Under the pieces are notes generated by a model. That model was not told the DNA's origin. It ran no database searches and was given only the letters and a program-made list of their open reading frames with translations. From contig NC_054743.1 in assembly GCF_018143015.1 (NCBI RefSeq), positions 33,133,934 to 33,197,933 of the forward strand: 64,000 nt of DNA, in the 5' to 3' direction. Both the position numbers and the translations under genes were made by a program. Source of the DNA: Lytechinus variegatus. Taxonomy: Eukaryota; Echinodermata; Echinoidea; Temnopleuroida; Toxopneustidae. Shown here in pieces: positions 45,401-55,599 of the stretch. How positions within the stretch are numbered: the stretch's first letter is position 1; each line of letters opens with the position of its first letter.

Positions 45401-48400
45401 ATTTCGAGGGCAACTGATTATACATTTAAAAGCAACGAAACTCAGGAACGTCCTGGATTCATTGGATTGTCGCAAGAAGAGATTATGATGATGATGATGA
45501 TAGTGATGGTGATGATAATGATGATGATGGTGATGATGATATGATGATGATGAAGATGATGGTGATGACGACGATAGTGATGATGATGATGGTGGTGGCG
45601 GTGACGGTGATGATGATGATAGATTCTTATATAGCGCCACTGCTGGGCACTCATGGGGATGGGGAGGGAGCAGTCATATTCTTTGATGATTCAACATGTT
45701 TCGGTAAAGAATCTTTTCAATAATTTAGAAAATATTTATACAAGTCTTGTCATTCTCCTGACCAGTGGCGTATCTGAGAAACATAGTCAAGATGGGCAAC
45801 ATTTTCCTGACGAATAAACAGGGAAAAAAAGAGGTCAAAAGTCACCGCCATTTTAGGAACCACATTCACATAAAAAAATGGAAAGGCAAAAAAAAAAAGT
45901 AATTCAAAATTAAAAATCATGCAAATTAAAGGAGAGGAGGGAGTCACTTGCTTACCCCCCCCCCCCCCGAGGTCCGGCATAATATTTGCCCTTCACCGTT
46001 CTTCATTGAGCATATGTCATGAACATGAGAACTACATAAATAGGATATCATGATATATAGTCAGATACTATATAACGTTCCTTTTATTTACTCAGATCAT
46101 GAAACTGTTAGACTCATCAAATCTGCCCTACGTCACTGGCAACAGAATACATGCATCAGATTTGTTCAAAAGGAACCATCTCACCATGATTACCTAAGAT
46201 TCGCTTACTTTCCAGGGTAAGTAAAAGACCGTCAAGGTGATGCCGGGGGCAAGGCATATTTCAGAATCCTCTGTTTAAAGGTCAAGTCCACCTCAGAAAA
46301 ATGTTGATTTGAATCAATAGAGAAAAATTAAACAAGCACAATGCTGAAAATTTCATCAAAATCGGATGTAAAATAAGAAAGTTATGACATTTCAAAGTTT
46401 CGCTTATTTTCAACAAAATAGTTAAATGACCGAGCCAGATACATCCAAATGAGAGAGGTGATGACGTCACTCACTCACCATTTCTTTCGTTTTTTTATTG
46501 TTTGAACTATACAATATTTCAATTTTTATGAATTTGATGATTAGGACCTCCTTGCCTGAAGCACAATATGTTGAAATAATGGAATTCCATGTGTTCAGGG
46601 AGAAATGAAACTTCATTTCACATGACAGTGATGAGAAAATCAAAATATCTCATATTTCATATAATAAAATACAAAAGAAATAGTGAGTGATGTCATCAGT
46701 TCCCTCATTTGCATACCGACCGAGATGTGCATATAACTGTTTTGTGAAATGAAGCGAAACTTTAAAATGCCATAACTTTCTTAATTTACATCCGATTTTG
46801 ATGAAATTTTCAGTTTTATGCGTGTTAACTTTTTCTCTTTTTATTCAAATCAAGTTTTTGTTGGGGTGGACTTGTCCTTTAAAGATTTTGTTTTACACCA
46901 CAGTGCACTTGTTTGTTCTCATGCAGTTTCCCATTTCATTGTCATTATCATTCTAGTAGATACGTACAATTAACACTTTCCCTTTTATTCTTGTTTACAT
47001 TTCTCACTCTTCTAACTTCGTTTTAAAAGTAGTTCACTGTATATATAATTTCCATATGTGTACACTCAATATGTCAATGTGATTTGGATGGACAAAGTGT
47101 CTTCAATATCTATATTTAAATCCCTGAATTTATGAGTTTGAAATGGAAATCAGTTTGATAACATTTTTGTTAAGAAGAATCATGAATGATGTTCTGAAAA
47201 CTGATGGATTAAAATATTCAACACGTGACATTTTTTCTAATACTAAGTTAAAAAAATCCACTCTTCAGAGTGCGTGGACATGCCAGTTATGTAAACTTAA
47301 AGCGTCATCAAAATTAGGGGACGTATGGTGTTTACGGGGAAAAACCGCAAGCGAGCGACAAATCTGTCATTTTTGTAATAAAAAAAATCTAACTTGTAAA
47401 AGATTTTACATAATACAAAGAAGCAATGTCATTGCCTTTTTCAATATCATTTATCTCATTAAAAATATATATATATTGCTTCTCGTTATTCTTGGTCGTG
47501 CAATTTTAATTGTCAAGCGCCCGAGACTCGAGACGTCAGTGTAGAATGCAATCGTTATCTTAAAGAAGGTTATCTATTTTCTTCATTATGTTGTAGATGT
47601 TGGTCATTCATTGGTCGTCAGGGAGGGGAGCAGTTGATATCCATGGGACCAGGGTGTAAAGTATTCAGTACTATCGTCCACGAACTCGGACACGCTATCG
47701 GATACTGGCATGAACAGGTAGGCATCAGTCAATCGTGCTCCAACTTTCACTGATTGTTAAAATGTCTTTGCGTATACTATCTCACCTGCAACAACTTCGT
47801 TTATGTTTGCAATAACCATTAAACTTTTAAAGAGGGCAATATGACCTTCTTTAAAGGGGTGCCAACATTGGCGGCAGAGGCGGTGATTAAACAAATCGAA
47901 AACAAAAGAGGGCACGTCCCTCATCATCCCGGGATCATCACCAATGATCATAAAGATTTACTCCAGTGATCACCACGTTGGTAGCCCTTGGTTGAAAACC
48001 TTAAGACACCTCTCTTCACTCTCCTCTCTCTCTCCCCCTCTCTCTAGACCCCTTCTCTCTCCTCTGATCCAGGCATTCCCGTTTTGTCTAAAACTTATCA
48101 AGTGTCATGCTTATGCAGGACTTTCCAACCCGACACCAGTGTCTTTGCTTGCTAGCTCATATATATGGGGGGGGGGCAGAATAGCAACAATAGTGTACAA
48201 AAAAATGTCCGACATACACGAATGAAAATAAAAAAGTGAGATGTCCTCAAAATAGACGACACGCACTCTGCCCCTGATACGCGCCTGCTTTGTCATATCC
48301 ATCACGATAAATTTTAAAGTTATTTGTTCGTTCGTCTGTAGAGTCGTCAGGATCGAGATCAGTATATCCAGATAGTCCAGCGGAACATCGCCCAAGGAAC

Positions 48401-49521
48401 AGAAGAGAACTTCAACAAGATCGACATCGACAACGTGACGTCCCTGGGCTACCCCTACGACTTCGCGTCCGTCATGCATTACTCCGCAAACGCCTTCAGC
48501 GCCAATGGAAAACCAACGATACGGATGAAGAAGAGATACCGCGAACTCCTCCCCGATGTCAGAGCAAGCATGAACCGACCTAGCAACGGGCTTAGTGAGC
48601 TGGACATTGCCCAGACTAAAGGATTGTATGAGTGCAATGTTAGAGCAGCGAGGAGACAGAAGAAAGGTATATAAGTTTTATTTAATTAACGTTTTGGCTT
48701 TTGCTCATTAAATATTAACTTGTATGTTAAAATATATGAATTTCTGAATTACACCCACTGTAAATAAATCATACATCCCTTGATAGGGACTATGGTGGTT
48801 TCAACTAAACGCAAATTTTGTGTACTTATTATTTATCATTATCTTTATAGAAATAGGCCTATCCATTGCGAGACGGGTGGCATCATTATAGTCTTTATTT
48901 GTATTGTGATGAAACTGCTAATGTCCATCTGTTAATTTCAAAATACAAAATCATAACAAGGAAAATCCTATACATCAGCATCATAAAAATTGAGGTGGTA
49001 CTTGAGGGGTGGGGGGGGGGGGTCACCCATATGATTTTTTTTCATAGTAGTAAAAATAGAAAAAGGAAGACAAAAAAATAGAAGTGAGGGTGGAAGAAGT
49101 CCTTGCCATGTAATCATTACCCTTATTCAATTGAGAACAGATCCCCATAATTATATAGGTTATCTCAATTGCCCCATAAAATACTGAAGCGCCACCCAGC
49201 CCTACATGAAAGTAAATATTTGATACTCTCCATTTTCACTCTTTACCAGAGCCTTGCTTCAATAGCGAAAGCGGCGACGGACGCGATTACCGCGGGAATG
49301 TGGACTTCACCGAGAGCGGCATCACCTGTCAAATATGGACGTCGAAATACCCACACGAACACGACTACATGTCGGAGGACGACACCATTAATGAGAGTTT
49401 GGGTGTTGGACATCATAACTTCTGCCGGAATCCTGGAGGACGGGAGAGACCATGGTGCTTTACAACACTCAAGAACACTGTCTGGGAGTACTGTGATGTA
49501 AAACTTTGTCCATCTTCATAA
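42213..49521 (+). CDS. Secreted astacin metalloprotease with C-terminal kringle, gene-level entry
   Basis: Zinc endopeptidase of the astacin family (M12A), predicted secreted. Exons: 42213-42438, 44227-44289, 45027-45215, 46096-46216, 47597-47717, 48342-48666, 49250-49521; all GT/AG and phase-consistent, 438 residues. Order: signal peptide MNSQFFILIMITISHPLPIG; short propeptide with FFEGDIVLD (the FxGD aspartate switch that caps the zinc); basic cleavage site RSRSRR before AIIEG; RWPDAIIPYTI; zinc site HELGHAIGYWH; Met-turn SVMHYS; four catalytic-domain cysteines; then a six-cysteine kringle. Sea urchin relatives include hatching enzyme and BMP1/tolloid-type proteases, but their tails are hemopexin or CUB/EGF, not kringle. 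An in-frame ATG at 42183 and another at 42084 are alternatives; I chose 42213 because it begins a clean signal peptide. Confidence 0.92.
42728..43334. mobile_element. TTAA-flanked 607-bp palindromic element, family A
   Basis: TTAAAGGACAAGTTCACCCT to GAGGTGGACTTGACCTTTAA, with TTAA at both ends. Arms of over 200 bp pair with each other (ATCGGATGTAAAATAAGAAA / TTTCTTATTTTACATCCGAT; CCAAATGAGAGAGTCGATGA and its inverse). In astacin intron 1. Related copies at 1-401 and 46275-46882. Confidence 0.92.
43335..44226. other. Rest of astacin intron 1
   Basis: AT-rich intron with a short poly-C/poly-A tract at 43698-43711. No further element with clear ends seen. Confidence 0.6.
44227..44289 (+). CDS. 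Astacin-kringle exon 2: short propeptide exon
   Basis: 63 nt, phase 1 to phase 1, between a ttccag acceptor and gtaagt donor. It encodes ICPPPLSHLCNIQLQTRNGE. It is a small symmetrical exon; skipping it would keep the frame, so alternative splicing is possible. Support is splice signals and phase only. Confidence 0.6.
44680..44820 (+). repeat. GA-rich simple repeat with a poly-G tract
   Basis: GAGAGAGAGAG runs followed by AGACAGACAGAG-type units and an 11-bp G tract ending near 44820. In astacin intron 2. Confidence 0.9.
45027..45215 (+). CDS. Astacin-kringle exon 3: aspartate switch, cleavage site, mature N-terminus
   Basis: 189 nt, phase 1 to phase 1. FFEGDIVLDWDQRR contains the FxGD motif whose aspartate blocks the zinc in pro-astacins. 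RSRSRRAIIEGRDRRWPDAI gives a furin-type site and then the typical start of the mature domain (RWPDAIIPYTI). The acceptor is taacag and the donor is gtaagt. Confidence 0.92.
45483..45625 (+). repeat. (GAT)n simple repeat
   Basis: GATGATGATGATGA-type runs with GGTGAT variants over about 140 bp, in astacin intron 3. The apparent poly-His and poly-Ser/Met frames on both strands are artefacts of it. Confidence 0.92.
46096..46216 (+). CDS. Astacin-kringle exon 4: catalytic domain, first part
   Basis: 121 nt, phase 1 to phase 2. It encodes VRLIKSALRHWQQNTCIRFV, the astacin 'I..A...W...TC..F' helix with the first domain cysteine, then DYLRFAYFPG. The acceptor is ctcag and the donor gtaagt. Confidence 0.92.
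46275..46882. mobile_element. TTAA-flanked 608-bp palindromic element, family A
   Basis: TTAAAGGTCAAGTCCACCTC to GGGTGGACTTGTCCTTTAA, with TTAA at both ends, in astacin intron 4. It is almost the same length as the copy at 42728 and shares its arms. Confidence 0.92.
47597..47717 (+). CDS. Astacin-kringle exon 5: zinc-binding exon
   Basis: 121 nt, phase 2 to phase 0. It encodes CWSFIGRQGGEQLISMGPGC, then HELGHAIGYWHEQ. The three histidines bind zinc and the glutamate is the general base. CWS...C are the second and third domain cysteines. All catalytic residues are intact. Confidence 0.96.
47720..48340. other. Astacin intron 5 with CT-rich tract
   Basis: Contains a CT-rich run at 48010-48065 and a poly-G tract at 48167-48176. 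No exon is skipped here: exons 5 and 6 join in phase 0 and match the family order. Confidence 0.65.
48342..48666 (+). CDS. Astacin-kringle exon 6: Met-turn and end of catalytic domain
   Basis: 325 nt, phase 0 to phase 1. It begins SRQDRDQYIQIVQRNIAQGT, continues with GYPYDFASVMHYSANAFS (Met-turn SVMHY with the fifth zinc-ligand tyrosine), and ends LSELDIAQTKGLYECN with the fourth cysteine and a basic linker RAARRQKKG. A dibasic-rich linker before the kringle could be cleaved. Confidence 0.95.
49250..49521 (+). CDS. Astacin-kringle exon 7: kringle domain
   Basis: 272 nt, entering in phase 1 and ending TAA. One exon holds a whole kringle: PCF, DYRGNVDFTESGITCQIW, HNFCRNPGGRERPWCFT, VWEYCDVKLC. 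All six kringle cysteines are present, and the N-F-C-R-N-P core and the W-C-F turn are standard. The lysine-binding-site aspartate pair is not obvious. It ends PSS directly after the last cysteine, so the kringle is the true C-terminus. Confidence 0.92.
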
Positions 49522-49767
49522 CACATGAATTTAGTTAGAGGCTACAAGTATATATTCAAATGCTAATATATTCATGTAAATGTATATAGAATTGATAGAA
49601 ATAATAAGAAAATTGAAAATCCCCTGAATTCGTGGTGTGCCATAAGTACAGATTGACAGCTGTCAAGTTATTGTTTGAAAAACTTTGGCACTTCCTGAGA
49701 TATCCCTGTGTTTCTGTTTGCTTACCTTTTATTTTTTTTATTGCAATTGCCACCACTTCTTTCACCA

Positions 49768-51951
49768 TATATTGGGCGATTCCACACTAGAACTTCAAAA
49801 ATATCATAAATGTCAACATGCTTTCAATAAGTCATAAGTAGTGTAATATTTTACTATGATACCTAAATTTTATGAAAATTATGAGTTTTAACCAAAAGTG
49901 AAGACAGATATATTTTTTTGGAGGGAGAACAATGGAATTTTAAATTTTCAATAATTTTGCTCATTGAATAGTCAAGTACAAATTCCGCCTGAAACAATTA
50001 TTTGCAAAGCATGAGAAGATTGAAAATATTGCAGGTCAATAGAATAATATATCAATGATGGTTCCAAATAATATCTACAACATTTTCATGATCCATAATA
50101 GGGGCAGCCCTGATTTTTCCGAACCTATTTTTGGCAATGTCCCGTACGACACATGACAATGCAAAAGTTTTTCCTACAATTTTATTTTTGATGATGCAAT
50201 TTCATAAAATCAGTTTCTCTTTGTTTGACCCATGGGTGATCGATTTATCCCATAAGGATCTAATTACTGCCCTTTCTTTTTTCAATTATTGTCCTATTAA
50301 AAGTTGTCCCGTACGACACACGCTGTGTCGTACGGGACATGTCCCGTACGACACACAATATAATAATGCATTTAATTGCAGGATTTGGATTCAGAAACCA
50401 TAAATAGTAGGCATATTTAAATTCATTTAATTGATTTAACATAAAGTGAACTGAAAAAGGACTTTGTTTATCTCCATAGAACATGAAATAGGTGAATCTA
50501 AACATTTTAATTGATTTCATGTAGGCTTATTCTTTTGTGAATCCCTTCAGCTAAACTGGTGATTTTCACTGATCAGAGCAAGGTTAATTTCTTTTCATTG
50601 AGCATGAAAAGAAAACTTTTATAATCATTTCAACCTAGCCTGGAAGATGACTTCCTCTTGCATGCTAATGTGGAATTATTATAAGATGTAAAAAATACAT
50701 ATCAATCATTATGATCATCTATTTGGACTTCCCTTGATGATCACTATTTTTTAAATACAGTATTGAAACTCCTTACTTTTTTCAAGTTGTAAAAAAAAAT
50801 CTGGAAAATAAGACAAACCATATGGTTTCATGAAATGCAGATGGGTTTGAAAAAGTAGAACCGCATTTCTTTAGAAAAAAAAATTGTGACTAAAAAAAGC
50901 AAAAAAAAGTGACAGTTGTGACATATATCATGTAGATATACATTTTATTAAAAAAATTATAACATTTTAGCCCCATAATTACACAAAGTTTCATTCATTC
51001 ATTGTTTAGTGTTTGGAAATCATCAATTAATTCCCTAAAATATAACTTCACACAAAACCTGAAGTTTTTCGGCTCGTAAAATGCTGTGAACACTTGTACA
51101 TTTCCCATCATGAAAAAATTATAACATATTGTTCCCAATTGTATATATTGAGGTTACTTAATTGTATTGTCCTGAATGACTACTTATTAAAATATTTTTT
51201 CATAAATAAGCAAGAATTTAGGGGCAATGCTCCTTCTGATTGATTAAACATTTATGTTTATTTATTCAGGCTGCCCAGTACAACACGCAAGTGCCTGTAC
51301 AACACACAAGTGTCCCGTACGACACACAAGTGTCCCGTACGACACACAATTGTCCCGTACGACACATTATTTTGTTTATGATATATTGACAGAAATATTC
51401 ACCTAATAGCGGTTTCTAACCTAATGAATGTCTTAGTTTGATAGGATTATCATTACCATCAGCCAAATAATGTGATTGAAGAAGTCAAAGTGACATAAAG
51501 TAAGAAAGTTTGGCTTCAATTTAGAGATGTCCCGTACGACACATTTTGAATGTCCCGTACGCCACAATGTTCTCGAAAATTATAATTTGCTTTATTTATT
51601 CATGAATGTTTATTTTGCTTTCTTTTATAAATGTGTTTGTTCTTGGGTAATTGAGTGTCAATTTGAGTTCAGTTTCTATGAAATTTATCTGCCCAACTCA
51701 CAGACTTTTGAGTACAAACTTGAGGTTTCTAAAAAGCCACTTTTTCTGCGTCCGTACGACACATTACTATTTTTAATCTGTATTATACAGGATGTGAATT
51801 CAAGTCATGTTAAGTCTTGGTTTTTCTTACACTCTGGTAGTAGTTGATGACCACCTATAGTTACTGGAATATTTTTTGTTTTTTCTTGTCAAAAACTGTC
51901 AAATGTTCTCTAAATGTCCCGTACGACACGTATGGAATCACGCTATATATG
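49768..51951. mobile_element. 2.2-kb element bearing repeated TGTCCCGTACGACACA
   Basis: At least 11 copies of TGTCCCGTACGACACA or one-to-two-base variants: 50138, 50305, 50324 (inverted), 50340, 51311, 51331, 51351, 51528, 51551, 51748 and 51915; two weaker ones near 51271 and 51291. Candidate inverted ends: GGGCGATTCCACAC near 49774 and, inverted, GTATGGAATCACGCT near 51929-51943. The rest is AT-rich without a protein-like frame. Confidence 0.6.
51271..51366 (+). repeat. 20-bp tandem cluster of the CGTACG motif
   Basis: Five units at exact 20-bp spacing, the last three with the full TGTCCCGTACGACACA core and the first two degenerate (GTACAACAC). Confidence 0.93.
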
Positions 51952-52039
51952 TATAGTCTATAGATCAGCCTTGTCTAATAACTTTTTTCAAATATAAGTT
52001 TTTCATCTTTCCTTTCTTTTTAACTTTCCCTTTGATCAT

Positions 52040-52310
52040 ATTCTTCCTACCATTCCTCACATTCTCTCCCCTGCTCTCTCTTCATGCCCAACTATTTTCC
52101 CCTTACCTTTCACGCTCTCTTCCATTTTCTCTCAAACCATATTCAGCCGAATCTTCCCATTCTATTCTCTCAAATTCTCTTTTACCCTCCCTCCCTCTCC
52201 TTATTCTTCTCTTTTCATCTCTCTCACCCACTCTCTCCCCTCTCTTGTTTCTCTTAACAACTTCTCTTGCACTACTCTCTCCTTCTTTCTCAACAAAGTT
52301 AACTTCTTAA
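52040..52310 (+). repeat. CT-rich low-complexity tract
   Basis: Pyrimidine-rich runs (CTCTCTC, CCCTCC) for about 270 bp; the apparent S/L/P-rich frame is an artefact. Confidence 0.8.
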
Positions 52311-52677
52311 CTTTCCTGTCATTAACCCATTTGATCTATTCTTTATCAGCTTTTGCTGCTAATGTGAAAGACCCCCCCCCAAAAAAAAAAGGAAAATAAA
52401 ATAAAAAGAAGACAGCATAAAATACTCTAAAATACTTTGAACAGCTTAAATGTATATTTCATTAATCTGGTATAACATATATTATTTAATTGCACTAGCA
52501 CCACACATTAATCTGAAATAAAACATAATTATGTACACAATTCCATTCTGACTTGTTGATTTGTTCTTGCATTAATCCCTACTTAAGGCCACCGAGTTTT
52601 CCCTTATATAGGCTACTATACTGGAAAATATTAATTCCCCTGTTTTTTATTTCATTTTTGATGCCTCCTGCCTCCCT

Positions 52678-53460
52678 CCCGGCGGATCCAACTTTCGTCA
52701 AATAGAGGGGGGGGGGCAATTTTTTTAGCCATATTTTCCTTGATCGGCAGTTTAAAGTTGATTTTTGTTTGTTTCTTTGAAAGGGTAGTCCTAACAGTCA
52801 ATAATTAGCTTTATCCTTATAAAATAAAGTAAATATGTAATAACATGATAAACCCTTTTTTAAATAATGCGAGCGCGAGCTATATATTTTTGTTAATATG
52901 ATGGGCAATATGTTTGTGATCTTCAAAGCGAGATGCCTATGTAACTAAATTTAGACAATAACCATGATAACTGCTAGCAAGAAGCGCGAACAGAATTTTT
53001 AAATATATAAGCTCTGACCTGATCTAAAGGGGACATTTTAAGAACTTTTTGCAGTTAGCCATGAAGACGATGCGTGTTTTAACCAATGGCGGCGGAACGT
53101 ATTTTTTTTTGAGGGGGGAGGGTGGGCAAAGCAAAAAAAAGGGGGCCAATAGGGGAAATTTGGTGCAAACGGATATTTTCACCATTAGATTATCATGTGT
53201 GTAAAGAGGTTGTGTGTTTTGTAGTAACTAAACTGAGCACAATTTTTTAAGTGATCACTAAAGTTATATATTTACGTTTCATTTCTGCGAGCGTAGAGAG
53301 CAAGCGTTTGGGGGGAAAAAGTCAAATCTGAAGACGTAAAATTCACCTTTTTGGTCAATTACTGTTAAAAGGGCATCCTTGTGAAATGTTGCGAGCGAAT
53401 CACGTGCTCAAACTTTGGGAAATTTCATGTGGGCCTAGAATGATATTGATATAGATATTA
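52678..53460. repeat. GGCGGATCC / GCGAGCGC-type repeat block, diverged copy
   Basis: GGCGGATCCAACTTTCGTCA near 52681 and GATCGGCAGTTTAAAG match the left end at 37850. GCGAGCGCGAGC near 52869 and related words at 52974, 53287 and 53389 continue it. A poly-T/poly-G junction lies at 53101-53117. Confidence 0.65.
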
Positions 53461-53486
53461 TTTACCCAGGGAAGCCACTTCAGTTC

Positions 53487-54320
53487 TGGGGTGGTATTCT
53501 GAGGTCATTTTAACTTTAAAATATTTTATTTTATCTCTTAAAATGAAATTGGTATTCTGAGATGAAATTTTATCTCTCAGATAAAATTTTAGATTTTATC
53601 TTGCGTATAAATTTTATCTTGCGTTTCTACAAATGATACGCAACAGAACAATGCCTGCGTACACATACCCATCGCGTATCTGGCCATTGCAACGCGGATG
53701 ATATGCTTGCGCCCAAGTTACTTTGAAGAACAAAATAAAATAAACTTAAAAGAGGGTAGAGGCTATTTTATCTCTGCGACGTTGATTTCACCAGTATTTC
53801 TAGGTGAATTAACCCCACATGGTGACATGAAAATGAAGAAAAATTATATACTTATTGAGAATAACACCTTAACGTTGTTCCTGTACAATCATAGAGTATT
53901 TCATAAGACTTTTCTTTACTAATATTGTCTTTGAAAAGATGTTTGAAAAGATGCGATATAGACTTCGAAAAAAGATGAGAGTATTGTCCTTTTTGTTAAA
54001 AAGAAATCTCCGTAAAGACGCGCAAGCGTATAGTGCAAGCGTATTTGAAGTCAATAAATTGACGCAATCTGGCCCCTTTGCCACACCTCCTGGCGGAATA
54101 GATTTTAATTGGTTGAGTGATATGAGAGAGCTATAAAAGCGCGTTTCTAATTGGATATTGATTAAAAAATAGGTGTGTCTTACAGAGATAAAATGAAGAT
54201 AAAATGGTTCTCAGAATACCAATTCGGAGAGATTTTAAGGGTATTTTATCTCACTGATTTTAACGGAGATAAAATATTTTATTTTATCTGAGATAAAATG
54301 GATCTCAGAATACCACCCCA
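53487..54320. mobile_element. 834-bp element, GGGGTGGTATTCTGAG family, complete
   Basis: Ends GGGGTGGTATTCTGAGGTCA and TCTCAGAATACCACCCC. Inner arms consist of TTTTATCTC / GAGATAAAA runs. The right half matches 10030-10452. The flanks match the uninterrupted sequence at 8630-8660. Confidence 0.9.
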
Positions 54321-54604
54321 GAAAACTATTCTCCCAGCTATTATTTTTTTTTACAAGAATGCTTAGAATTTCCAGTTTTCAGGTTGGAAAATCAGAAAAA
54401 TTTGGCTCACGTTTCTCGCTCGCATCAAGTATTGAGGAACTCATTCTATTCCTGGTTACAAAAAAGAAGTATGAAATGTCCAGTTTTCAGGTTGGAATAT
54501 CACAAATTTTAAGCTTGCGGTTCGCGCTCTCATTATTTAGTTCATGAGATATATATTCTATTCATGAGTCACTAAATGCAGTCCTTAACAGATTACTTTC
54601 TGAA

Positions 54605-54757
54605 GCCTGTTGCATAAAACTTTTTACCTGAGAAAACTCTGGTAAAAAATGAAAACTAAGGTTAGTCTGATTTCCGCCATTGACTTTAGCACAGGGCAAA
54701 AACTCCTGTAAAACAACCTGAGTTTTCTCAGGTAAGAAGTTTCATGCAACGGGCCCC
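54605..54757. mobile_element. ~155-bp palindromic element, GGGCCCGTTGCATAAAAC family, copy 3
   Basis: GCCTGTTGCATAAAACTTTT to TTTCATGCAACGGGCCCC, the same arms and middle (GTCTGATTTCCGCCATTGAC) as the other two copies. Confidence 0.9.
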
Positions 54758-55250
54758 AGGTCAGTATATAAACAAATTACAGCTCGCCCTCGCATTTTTC
54801 TCACGATTTTCTCACGATTACAAAAAATGCTCCGAATGCTCACTTCACGTCTTGTTACATGAAATGTCTACTAGTTTGAGCTTGCGATTCGCTTTCAACA
54901 TCTCACAAGGATCATTATTAGTATTATTTTCATTTTTATTACCAGCAGAAGCTGTTATTAAAAATGACATCCCCTCCAATACAAATCCTATTATCTAGAG
55001 GTTGCTCGCACTCTTCCAACACACTTGATCCCCTGCATCTTTAATTAAACCATTTGCTTATAGGCAGCAATTGCTCAGATAAAATCGAAATTAGCCTATG
55101 CTTGATCAGGGCGCCTATATTCTTAATGAAATACATGCTTTGGCCCCAACACACGCATGTATCATCGATCGTTATTACTATCATTGCATAATATCGTGTA
55201 ATCTTGTAATGACAACATCGTTTTTGTTACCAAAATGAATTATTTTCATT

Positions 55251-55590
55251 TTCGGAAATACGAACCTTATTTAATTTTCGGATTAACGAACCTTATTTCG
55301 TTTTCGGATTAACGAACCTTATTTCGTTTTCGGATTAACGAACCTTCGGAATTACGAACCTTATTTCGTTTTCGGATTAACGAACCTTATTTCGTTTTCG
55401 GATTAACGAACCTTCGGAATTACGAACCTTATTTCGTTTTCGGATTAACGAACCTTCGGAATTACGAACCTTATTTCGTTTTCGGATTGACGAACCTTCG
55501 GAATTACGAACCTTCGGAATTACGTACCTTCGGAAATACGAACCTTCGGAATAACCGAACCTTCGGAATTACGAAGCTTCGGAATTACGA
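55251..55590 (+). repeat. Minisatellite of CGAACCTT-based units
   Basis: Left part: 26-bp units with ACGAACCTTATTTCGTTTTC and GGATTA. Right part: 16-bp units ACGAACCTTCGGAATT. Intermediate 26+16-bp composite units lie between. At least 15 CGAACC words in 340 bp. Confidence 0.92.
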
Positions 55591-55599
55591 ATGTATGCG

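Noticed and set aside
45442..45723. Poly-His / poly-Met frames
   Set aside because: Translation of the (GAT)n repeat inside an astacin intron.
47143..47544. 133-residue plus-strand frame in astacin intron 4
   Set aside because: The exons on each side join exactly in phase 2 across it and match the family; the frame has no motif.
51271..51366. CRISPR-like array
   Set aside because: 20-bp spacing with 4-bp gaps, eukaryotic context, and the same word also isolated elsewhere in the element.
53869..54136. Short frames shared by 53.9 kb and 10.1 kb as a conserved gene
   Set aside because: The similarity comes from two copies of the same palindromic element.
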